Source: Dasyornis broadbenti
Lineage: Eukaryota > Chordata > Aves > Passeriformes > Dasyornithidae
Direction: 5' to 3'
Length of the DNA: 64,000 nucleotides
Assembly (NCBI GenBank): GCA_013397935.1
Contig: VZRN01001116.1
Location: 564,953-628,952 of the forward strand
Below are positions 35,577-45,600 of this stretch, in pieces. Below the pieces are notes generated by a model that was not told the DNA's origin, made no database searches, and worked only from the letters and a program-made list of their open reading frames with translations. The stretch's first letter is position 1; each line of letters begins with the position of its first letter. The translations under genes and the position numbers were made by a program.

Positions 35577-36630
35577 CTACTCATCCGTCTGTGCACTCAG
35601 GCAGGGGCAGCGGAACAGGCGGCGCAGCGCCCGCAGCGCCCGCCTGAAGCGGGAGGGACGGTTCTTAGGGGCAGCCGGCTGCTGCCCGAGGGCCTGGGCT
35701 CCCAGCTGGGGAGCTGAGGGGCTGGGGGAGCACCAGGGGCTGTCAGGGTCCTGTAGGAGCTGTGGGTACTTGGGGTTGACCCAGATGGTGCGGATGGTTA
35801 TCTGTTGCCAGTCCTCTTGCGGCTCCACTTTGTCACTGTCATCTCTGGGTTGGGACAACACTGGCTCTGGTCTGATTTCCCCTTCCAAGAGCTCTCAGTC
35901 ACTGGAGAGTCCTCCTAGGGAAAGCTCTGGGCTGGGGTCATCATCTTCTTGAGACAAAGCTGGCTCTGGTATGACTTCCCCTTCTGAGAGCTCCCAGTCG
36001 CTGGAGTGTCCCCCTAGGGAAATTTCTTGGTCGCCCCCGTCTTGTTCTTGGGACAAAACTGGCTCTGATCTGACTTCCCCTTCTTGGTGGCTCTCAAATA
36101 CCCATGGGTACTGATGTCTCCACTGTCTCCTGGCCCATGGAGGGTTCCCCCTCTCCCTCCTCCAGGGCCCAGTCCCATTCTCGCAGCTCCAGCCGCTCCC
36201 GCTGCTCTAAGAGCCGTTGCAGCCCCCAAGGGTCTGGGGAGCAGCAGGGGCTGTGCAGGGCAGGGCCCTGGCTCTGTGCCCCGACTGTGGGCCAAGGAGG
36301 CGACTGCCATGGCACATCAGGGGCTGTGAGACCCTGACCCCCAGGCAGCTGCACTCCGGCCCCATCCCAGCTCCATCTGGCCCCATCCCAGCTCCCTCCA
36401 GCCCCTCTCCCTCCATCACTGCCTGTCACCTGGGGCCTCATGCAGAGGCCTGGCTGCTCCATGGCAGGGGGACAGTTGGGCTTTGCCTCCTCCATGACCG
36501 TGTCCATCATGCGCCGTCGGCCACACAGGCTCTCAGGGGAGCTGCTTCCTGGTGAGTGGCTCTCCTGAGACCAAGCACCCCAGGGCTCTGTGCCCCTTGT
36601 ACAGCGCTGGAGCAGGGCAGGCTCTGCCAT
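35577..36630 (-). pseudogene. Uncharacterised, apparently decayed gene with 33-residue acidic repeats
   Basis: I do not recognise this gene. On the minus strand an ATG at 36,630 opens MAEPALLQRCTRG and runs 67 codons to a good donor (exon 36,630-36,430, then GTGACA). A phase-compatible acceptor, ATGGCAG, lies at 36,304, so the next exon would start at 36,303 (SPPWPTVGAQ) and reach EWDWALEEGEGEP. Downstream, acidic repeats of the type SSDWELSEGEVIPEPALSQE recur every 99 bases (33 residues). A basic C-terminus follows: PSRFRRALRALRRLFRCPCL and a stop at 35,577-35,579. The coding reading is broken twice: an apparent frameshift near 36,095-36,100 (stop just after VPMG) and TGG to TGA at 35,895-35,897. 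The region is GC-rich, unlike its flanks. Either a pseudogene, or a gene whose splicing removes the broken parts. The protein-level periodicity is direct evidence; gene status is inferred. Confidence 0.45.
35861..36085. repeat. 99-bp tandem repeat within the minus-strand gene
   Basis: Units begin with CTGGCTCTG at 35,861, 35,960 and 36,059, exactly 99 bases apart; the third is partial. A more diverged relative can be seen near 36,145-36,180. A period divisible by three, with conserved Asp-Trp-Glu-Leu and Gly-Glu residues on the minus strand, indicates a coding repeat. Confidence 0.85.
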
Positions 36631-36706
36631 GTCACAAAGGCCTCTGGGCATCACAATGTCCTCATCACAAAGGGCCCTGACACAAGGTGCCTGTGTCACA
36701 AAGGGC
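36631..36706. repeat. TCACAAAGG repeats before the minus-strand ATG
   Basis: TCACAAAGG occurs at 36,632, 36,665 and 36,696, with degenerate copies between (TCACAATG, GACACAAGG). Spacing is 31-33 bases. The cluster lies immediately upstream of the putative minus-strand start codon, so it could be promoter or leader sequence; it could also be a minor degenerate tandem repeat. Confidence 0.6.
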
Positions 36707-37012
36707 CACACCCGCCATCCCTCCAACAGCCAAGGGCACTGGAACTGGCTGGGAGCAGTCCTAGGACTTGGGCGCTTGTAGCTCCTGATGTGCCCAGAGC
36801 CCTGAGAGGCTTTGAACACAGTCCCACATGACAGCCCAAGCCCCACACTACAGAGCCCTGGTTTGGAGGGTGGGCTATTCAGGACAAGAGCCATTGGCCA
36901 GATGGACACAGCCAGGGACTTGTGGGCAGTGGTTGCATGTCCAAGTGCAGACCAGGGACAAAGGGTGTCCTTTAGGCCTCTGCCTTGGCTCTAGCGCTCT
37001 TGAATGGCTTCC

Positions 37013-37206
37013 CCAATGACACAGACATTGGATTGAGCTCAGCACATTTGCTGGAGACAGGAAGCTGAGCAGGGCTGGGGCACCACAAAGGAGGGTGCCG
37101 TGTACAGGGACCTGGACAAGCTTGACAAGTGGGACCAGGAGAACCTCAGAAGGTTCAACAAGGCCAAGGGCCGGGTGCTGCACCTGGGTTGGGGCAATCC
37201 CTGAGT
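37013..37206 (+). mobile_element. CR1 LINE reverse-transcriptase fragment
   Basis: The plus strand reads RDLDKLDKWDQENLRRFNKA and then VLHLGWGNP, closely matching the avian CR1 ORF2 region after the reverse-transcriptase catalytic motif. Upstream bases such as ACAAGC.. and GCTGAGCAG also fit, but out of frame. It is a truncated, inactive remnant with no intact reading frame. Confidence 0.8.
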
Positions 37207-37216
37207 CCCGGATTCA

Positions 37217-37308
37217 TCCTTGCTCTTGCTGTATCTTCACCACTGTTTTCTTGAAGGGACAATTTCCTGCTGATGCTGAGTGGGAAGAAGTTTTGGCAGC
37301 TGTCACCA
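37217..37308. repeat. Dispersed repeat, copy 2
   Basis: Partner of the copy at 33,199-33,292 in the same orientation. It begins about 10 bases after the CR1 reverse-transcriptase fragment, so the two may have been inserted or moved together. The family is not recognised. Confidence 0.7.
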
Positions 37309-39447
37309 GCCCTGATGTGGTGTTGCTGGTGGGCAGCTGAGGACGATCCTTCCTTTGCTGCTTCATGGGGCTTGTCTGAAGGAGGGGACTTTCTCAAGCC
37401 TTGAAGGTAGCAGGTGTTCAGTCATGGGTTTGGTTCTGGCTGCTCTGAATGAGGTTTGCAGTGCGTCTGACACCAGCTGAGGAGAGGCAGCTCAGCTTTG
37501 CTGCAGAAATTTCAGCATCGGCTTTGCCCTCTGACGTCAAAAGCAGAGTGAGAATGAGATCAAAGCTTTGGATCTTTCTGCTTATAGTCATGGGACAGAT
37601 CCCAGTCTGTGTACTGTGGGGGGCTGGTGGGAAGCAGCAGAGATGCTTGTGGGGGAGGGAGGAGGGATGGCAGCTGTGTGTGCTGGCACTGGGGCAAGCT
37701 GGCTGCTGACGCTTGCAGGCTGGCAGGAGGATGTGCTTGATCAGCTTTGTGGGTAGAGAAAATGTCCTGGATCAGATTGTGCTGGCAAGAGATTAACTGA
37801 GAAAAATACTGAGACTGAAGTGGTGGAAGTGAGTCTTTCCCTGGCTTTCTATGCAGAGCATTCCAGAGTCCCCCCTGCTCACAAGGTACATACCACATTT
37901 TTCTTTTGAACATCACTGAACTGATCCTCTCAATACAGAAATTATCTGTTTTCTTCTCATTGTGGGGGTTATTTAGCCATTTAACTCATGAGTGGCTGGT
38001 GTTACCCTTTATTCCCATTATCCCCCCTGAAGTTCAAATTTGTGTTTCCTTGGGTTGGGAGGTGAGGAAAATCTTGTGGCTCTGGGGTGATACCTCCCAC
38101 CCAGCCTTTGGTGCTGCCCTCAGAATTAGTCTGGAGGAGGTTGTACTTCTTTTCTCCCAGCACAAAGTTCCTGCTATGGTTCTGCTGGAATCATTAAGAG
38201 ATCCTTGGAGTTCTGGCCTGGAATAGTGCTGGGCATGGAAAGGTGAGCAAAGCAGCAGCTAAAATGAATGTGCTGATGAGTTTGATTTCTGTTGTTCCTG
38301 TACATTGTGTCACCAGTGACTTTCAGAGAACATTTTCAAGTATGTTGGGAAGCAGGCAGGAAAGAAACATGTTCAGGTTCTTCCAGATCAAACTGGAAAA
38401 GAAGCAGCTAGGGAGTAAGGAAATAGTGATTTCAGTACAGAAGAGAAGGATGTCAGGCTTGGCAGGGTAGTTGCTGATGGGCAAGAATGGAGCGCATTAG
38501 TGTCAGAACATTCCTTCCCATGTCACCTCAAGTTTCCATGGCCCAGCTGGTGCAGGATGCATATTTGCATTGTGAAGTGCCAGTACACCAGGCTAGAGAG
38601 GAGCCAGGCTTCTCCTGGCTGACTTAAATAATGTAAAAGTACTGTCCTTTAGTGGGAGATGCTAAAAATCCCAGAGATAGTGCTCAAGACTTCCATGTGA
38701 TAAGAAATTAATTAATTTCCAACACAGTATAGCCAATAGTAAGCTTAATTTATGCTTCAATTTCTAACATTAATCTTTGATTTAGCTCAATGCCTCTTCA
38801 TCTAGCTGAGAGCTCAGCATCTCCTTACTCTGCTGTTATGATCAAAGGTGCTGTTCTTAAAGGGCTGTAGCCCCTCACACTCTGCAGTCACATGCAGCAG
38901 ATGGTTACCCCAGGGAGCAGAGACAGACCTGTCTGCTCAGATTGCTCAGTCTGTTCAAAATTGACAACTTGTGGATGGGAGACTAGATGTTCTATTAGTT
39001 TTGGAGCTGGGCTCTTAAGCAGTGCAGGAGTCCTTCCTTTTTAACTGAGGATAATTCAGTTTGTCTTGGACAAGGATTTTTCACATTCAAATACAACCTT
39101 TCACTCTTCCATTCTAGCTCTCCTGTTTTGGTGTACAGTCATGTGTCATATGTGTTACATCTGCTCATGTGCTCCTGTGTGTTCCAATGGACTGAAGCAA
39201 TTTCAGGGGAAATCTGAGGCTCCAGAGCACACAGGGGTGTAAGGCAGAGAACTGCACAGGTCCCAGACTCCAAACTTCTTCCATCTCTTTCATTGTCTCT
39301 CACTTACCTTGTTTCCAGGTGCTTTGGTTTTAACACCACAGAACTCCTTCATAAACTCTTTCTTGGACCATCTTTTTATACCTCATCCCACTTTGTCAAC
39401 TGTGGGATATGTCTCCTTTTCATTATTTACCTCCTTTGCCCAAATGG
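37309..39447. other. Intergenic region
   Basis: Open frames are short (118 codons or fewer) and without recognisable domains. I see no gene or clear repeat here. Confidence 0.5.
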
Positions 39448-39600
39448 GATCATAAAAAGGTTAGGGTTGGGTGGGACCTTAAAGATCACCCATTTTCAAC
39501 TTCCCTGCCATGGGCCAGGAACCTTCCACTAGACCAAGTTGCTCAGAGCCCCATCCAGCCTGGCCTTGAACACTTCCAGCGATAGGAAGTGCACAGCTCT
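39448..39600 (-). mobile_element. CR1 LINE 3'-end fragment
   Basis: Blocks such as GGACCTTAAAGATCA, CTGCCATGGG, CCACTAGACCAAGTTGCTCA and CTGGCCTTGAACACTTCCAG are the antisense of the avian CR1 3' region. The fragment is about 150 bases, moderately diverged and 5'-truncated, as is usual for CR1. Confidence 0.88.
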
Positions 39601-42600
39601 GGTCAAACCTCTCTGGGATCATCCCTCTGGAGGGTGAATGCATACATGCCAACCATGATTTGCAATGGACTTGGGGGATAACAGGAAACCCAGGGAAACT
39701 TGTAAGGAAACGGGAACACAGATCCAGGACATCTGTGATGTCCTGCAGCCTTTTGCTCCATGTTTGTATAGCATCTGGGAGAGTAGTGTCTTATCTGAAC
39801 TGCTGTGCAAATCCATAGGATTAGTTATGGGAGAAGGAAGGTTTAACTCTGTAAATCAGAGAGTGATGCTAATGAGAGCTTCTTAGAGAGATTATTTCAT
39901 AGTGGTCTCTTAGGTCTTCTTCTCTTCTGGTCTCCCTAAACTATCACCTGTGAGCTGTTGACAGCATGGCTGGCAAACTGTAATCAGATGTTACAGACCT
40001 CAGCTGGTGAAATTCCTGTCTGGGGGAATAAACAAGCAGTGTTTTACACTTTGCTGTAGGAAATTCAGGGATTAGCTAAGGCTGTGTTTTAAACCTCCTC
40101 TATAAACACACTCCAGCTGTGGCAGTCCTGGGATCTAAACCTTCTTGCTCCAAGCTGCAGTGCCAAATTAGAAACAGGCTTTTTCCTGGGCAGGCTTTGT
40201 CCTGAGATGATCTCTCAGTTTGTGAATGTGTGTTCTGACTTGGCAAAAACCCAGTTGTTTAAAATATTCATGGAGCCAGCTGTGAACCTGCACATGCCAT
40301 GGTGCCATGAGTGACCAGAGGAGTCATCAGTGACAGAGTGACAGCCAGTGCTGGTGTCACAGCTCACAGCTCCAGCCTGGGCCATTCATGAGCACATTGC
40401 CCCTCAAGTGTCACAGCTGAAAGATGGAGGTGCAGCTTCTTCCAGGAGATGAAAGACAAAAAGCAAAGGATATAAAATCCATCAGCAGCCTGGAAATGCC
40501 TTGCAGTGTTTGCATTGCAGTCTTCTATGTGCAAGGCTAAAATAGGACACATCTGTGTCTGGCTTAATAGGCACAGAGTCCTCCAGTGACCTTCGTGGAC
40601 TGTAAACCTCAGACTGGATCATGGTGTCTATTCACAGGTAAAGAATCAACTATTTGGGCCAAAAGGCTTGTTGCCAATTTGCTGTGCAGACCATTTGATT
40701 AAATCTGAATAGATGACTTTCCCTTTGCTGGTAAAGAAAAACCAGCACTTACAACAAACCCCATGCAGTATATTTATGATAAGTTAGGCAGATGAATTAA
40801 CAGTATTTGGAGGAAAAGTCTGTAAGCTGCTTAGGGGTTACAATAGCCAGTGCCGAATTACATGTATCATTTGTCCAAGTGGAGTCACAGCTGCGCACCC
40901 CTTTAACTCACACACAGCACTACAGACACTGTGCCAGGATGGCTGGGTACTAATAATGCCCCTTCTCTTATTTGGGGATGATTATCTGCAACTTTCGTAT
41001 GTCCTTTCATGTCAGTTTTCTAGGCTTATCAGTGGATTAAAGTTGGCAAGAAAGTGAAAAAACCCAGTCATTTCTTCTCAGTTAGCTTATGATAGATAAA
41101 GGAACTCTGAAGTATTTCTATTTCTTCCCAAATAGGGAATGTCAGATAGACTGTTTCCTGCCTTTCCTCTCAGAAGAGTATGGCGTGGGAGTTCTCAGAA
41201 GTATTAAACTGTTTTTACTTAATCAAAAAGACAAGAGTCTTGGAGCTCTAATAGAGACATATTTTCTTCTCAACACTTCTCAAACATTTGAGCTACATCA
41301 GATTTAATGATACAGGAGTTTTAAAGGGACTGAATAAATCACCGCTTTTGCTTTTCCTCGAGTGACATGCTGGTCTGTTAGAGACCTGGTATACCTTTCA
41401 GGGAAAAAACAGCATTAAAACCAGACTGAATTTACTGTGTTTAAAACAGCAGTGGAAAAACATGCCTCAATTACATAAATGTTACCGTTCAGTACAAAAA
41501 TGTCAAATGTGCATGAGTTTCTTGGAGACCTTGGTTATATTCAGTAAATATATTCAGTTACTACTGGTAACCTGGAAGACACTTAGGAGCAGGGAAGAGA
41601 ATGAGGGATCACTAAACAGAAAGCTGACAAGGGGTGCAGCTGTGCAAGCATGGCTTGGCTGGCTGGAGCTGCAGCATTAAGGCTCTGGTAGGTCACAGCA
41701 CAGTTTGTTCTTTCTGATTTACGAGTCCCACACTTGGAGCGTGTCCTGGCTTTGCTGTGTTAATGGCTTCGAGTACCCAGGAGTGTGTGCATATCATATT
41801 GGGCATTGGTGTATCATGAGTGTCAATCGTGGGGCAGCAACTCTGTGCACACACTGCTGCATTCTCACCTGCTCGAAAAGCCTTTTACTTTGCAAAATGC
41901 AGAGCCAGGGCTGTGTCACTGCCTTCCAAACTGGGCCCTGAAGAGAGCAGTTAGCAGCTAGAAAGGACACAAGAGGGTCTCACTTGCTGTGTGCAGTTAG
42001 ATCAAGCTTGTGGTGCATTGCCATGTGAACGTTGCACCCTGTATTTCCAGCCCAGCTCAGCTCAGGTGCTGTTAAGCCAGGGAGAAGGAAAACAAAGAAA
42101 GCAATATGCTTGCATGTACTACAAATATATCACATCCTGTTTATTGCATACAACTCCTCTCACCTTATTAATAAAATGTCCCTAAGGTTTCAAAGTGGAA
42201 AACTCAGCAGCTGCTGATGTGAAATGACAAGGGCAGAGTGATGGTGATTTATACCACACACAGATCAAGTCTGAAAGCTTTATTTACCTCCTGCAAAGCT
42301 GTTTGCACAAGGCCTTACCCACTTCGGTGCATGAGAAATCTTGTGGTGAAACAATTCTGTTGTGTTACAAAATTAAAAAGCCTTCTAAAGACTTAAGGCA
42401 TTAAGTGCTCTTTGCGTGCTGCTGTATTACATTCATAAAATACCCAAGCCTGGCTCTAATGGGCTGTAAATGAACTCTTGGTGAAAAATATATCAAAATA
42501 AAACTACAGGCAGCCCGGGAGAATGCCTTCCAGGTTCCTCATAAAGACTTCATACCAATTAGCAAAGGTAGTCCCAGAGAGCATATAACAGGCTTTTTAC

Positions 42601-45600
42601 ACTAGGCCTTGCAGATGCTGGGATGTGACTTTATTTTTTTGCAATACCAGTATTTACACCAACTGTGGACTTCAGTAAAAAGAAATCCAAGATTTTCTGT
42701 GAAAGCAAGGAAATGGTATCGTTTACAAGGGAAGATAAACAAAATTGCTACTACCAGGAAAATGGGAAGTCAGAGCTGTGTGGACTGAATTCTGTCCTTA
42801 TTTGGCTTTGGGGAATTATGTGATTTTATTCTATGACTCAGAGTTGTTTTTACAGCATTTGCGTCACCCAGAAAAGTTGAATCTGCATAAGACCCAGCAT
42901 ATTCCAGGAGAGAATATTTTGTTCTGTAATGTGAACTGGCTAGCAGACACTGACAAGTTTCATGTTTTGCTTTATTATTATTATTGTTGTCATTTAGGCA
43001 TAGATACAAGATGTCTCAGAGCTATCAGTTTGTGTTACTGCAGCAAGTATGTGCAGTATTAGGGAAAATCCTAATGCTTGGAGAACCATTTTACAAATCA
43101 GCAGCAGTGAATTCCATTTCTGGAGAGAGCCCTGAGCTTTCAGTTTGCCTCCTTTGACCTCTTTTCACATGTGGAAAAACACAGCCTGTGTATGATGTGG
43201 ATAATGTAACTTCCCTGCTCAGTACCACCCAGATCTCACCATATTATTTCACTTGCAGGGCCTCACCCATTATAGGTGCCACAAATTAGTCACTGCCCTG
43301 AAGTGTAAATGCTTGTGTTTTTCCATCCAGGAGGGTGGTTAGAGAATTTGGCACATAATGTTGCAAGGACTTGGCAGAACTGAAAGTAGGTGAGCTCAGA
43401 CACTGCTCTGAAGAATGCAGCAAATCCAAGCAAATCCAAATTTAGGGCTCTGGAGGCTGGATGGCAAGTGCTGCAGCCCTGTGATACAAAGTGCTGATCT
43501 GATACTGGCTCATTCTGCTTGTTCAGATGTGTTCGAGTGTTTCTGAGAAGTTATTTTTGTGCTGGCAGGCTTTGTGAGAGATCAGGTGGTGTCTGCCCAT
43601 GCGGCTCTGCCTTTCTGCAAGGCTGGAGATCATTTCTCTTCCTGCAGCTGGCATGGAGCTGTCATTAAAAGTATGACACTGATATAAACACTGCTCTGGC
43701 TAATTAGACAGCAATGAGGTTGTGTGCCTGCACCCAGCCTCGGGCACGTTGGCAGCTGTGTAGGAGCTTCAATCCCCCATCCATTGCTCAGGACTGAGGA
43801 ACAGCTTGGGCATAGTTGAAATCCAAAGCAAAATGAGTTTGTTTTCTTGTTCCCGAGGGCGGAACACTCACCTTTCACCCCACTCTTTGCTGGAGGGTGC
43901 TGGCACTGGACTTTGACTCCAGTTCACTGTGTTGCTCGTTTGGCACCGAGCTCAGGGACAAGGGTGCATCATGGTCCTGAGTGCCATTTCTGTAAAGCAA
44001 ACTTCTTCACCTACTAATATTTTTTGGTAATTTTTTTTTAATACAACAGCATTTTGCTAGTGGTCTGCTTTTGGCTTTTGCTTTTTGGTTGCTCAGGTTT
44101 TGTCAGGACAAAAGGGAGAGGCTTAGCAAGGTGCAATCATCTGAGGCTGCAGCCTGGGAGGGGAAAGCACTGCAGTAATCTGCTCTCCGTCTCTCCCCTT
44201 GTGTCCAGAGGAGAAGAAAATGAAGGGTGACGTGATTATCAGATAGCTCATTAACTGAATCCCATCAGAAGTGGTCACTCCACAAATTCTTGATGATTTA
44301 ATTCCCTCATTTCATTCATTCCTCCCCTAGAAATTATTAGCTCACATTAGAGACAAATTACCTGTTAATTTTCCATTTGATAATTAGTGCTCTTCTAGGC
44401 CCTAGTTAAGCTTTCTTGCCTTATGTCAGATGTGATCCAAAGCAGGCACCTGAGTCTTTTGATTTGGGTTTCTCTTAATGTTAACATTTCCCCTTTTACG
44501 TATGGAACACAGGCTAAGGCAGGGGTCCAACAATGCCCTCGGGACCTTCTGGAGAGATGCTTTCCTCCCCACTTCTGCTGGGGACTTTGCTTGTGCCTGG
44601 GAGAGACGAAAGGCAAAAACCCGCTCCAAAAATAATTACAGTGCACGACTGTGACCTTTGCAGCTTCTGCTCTGCTGGTGCCCAAAGTCTCTGAGCGCTG
44701 ATTTTTTATCTCCCTGAGTGTTTGTAAGGCACGGGGCCAGGGGCAATGGCCTCCAGAGGGATTGCAGTGTGAGGGCTGCATGTGAGGGCTTTAATGGTGG
44801 ATGGGGGAATTTTCTTGGTCTCTGATCTCTGTTCCTGAGGCTGCTGCTGTATTTTATCTACAGATTTGTTCAGTACAAAATGCAGAAGCTGCCCAGGAAA
44901 CAGGAGGTGATGCTTCCCCCCCTGCCATCCCCCCCGGAAGTGTTTGCAAATCCCATCTCCTCTTTCACTGTGTGTTTCTGCCAGAAGCCGCTGGCATTAT
45001 TTTTTTTATTTTGCTGCACAGTGTCATGGTTTCAACAGGAGGGGGGGATAGTCCCCTTTTGATCCGTGCTGGCCCGCGGCTTCTGTTGGTTGGGCACAAC
45101 TTTAGGGGAGGTGGTGGGGTGAGTTTGGATCTCCTTGGGGCTGCTGGTCTTGCGGCTGCTGCTCATCCGGCAAGCACTGACAAAGCTGCTGGTTGTCCAG
45201 CCTGTGGCTGATGTCGCTGATATTAAGGGTTTGCTGTGCTGCACAGCTTGTCCTTGCATGCTCCCAGGGCAGTGGTGGAAAGGCTCAGCTCAGGCTTGCA
45301 TGGGACAGAGCTCAGAGCACTTGCTGGGGAGGCTGCAGGGCTGGGCTCCCTGCAGGAAATCAGGGTTGTGAGCAGAGTCCCAGTGACACCTGACGGAGCC
45401 TGTTTGGACTGGGCTGGTTGGTCATGCACAGGCATGATGGATGAAAGGCAAACACCCAGCAGACTTTGCCATGGAAGGGTGATAGGCACGTTCCACACTT
45501 GAATAAATAAAATGTTTAGCTCTCCTGCAGGTGCTGCCTAGGTCTCACAAAACACTTCTGATCAAACATTTGGGCCCAGAGCCTCAAGGGTCTTACAACA

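Noticed and set aside
35479..35952. 157-codon plus-strand frame over the repeat gene
   Set aside because: It is a shadow of the minus-strand coding repeats; periodic coding features are on the other strand.
45020..45200. GTCATGGTTT start of a possible avian LTR
   Set aside because: Only about ten bases fit the pattern I know; the rest does not, and no second end or duplication was found.
44801..45211. 136-codon plus-strand frame with a hydrophobic stretch
   Set aside because: No homology recognised and no flanking exon; the hydrophobic run comes from a T-rich segment.
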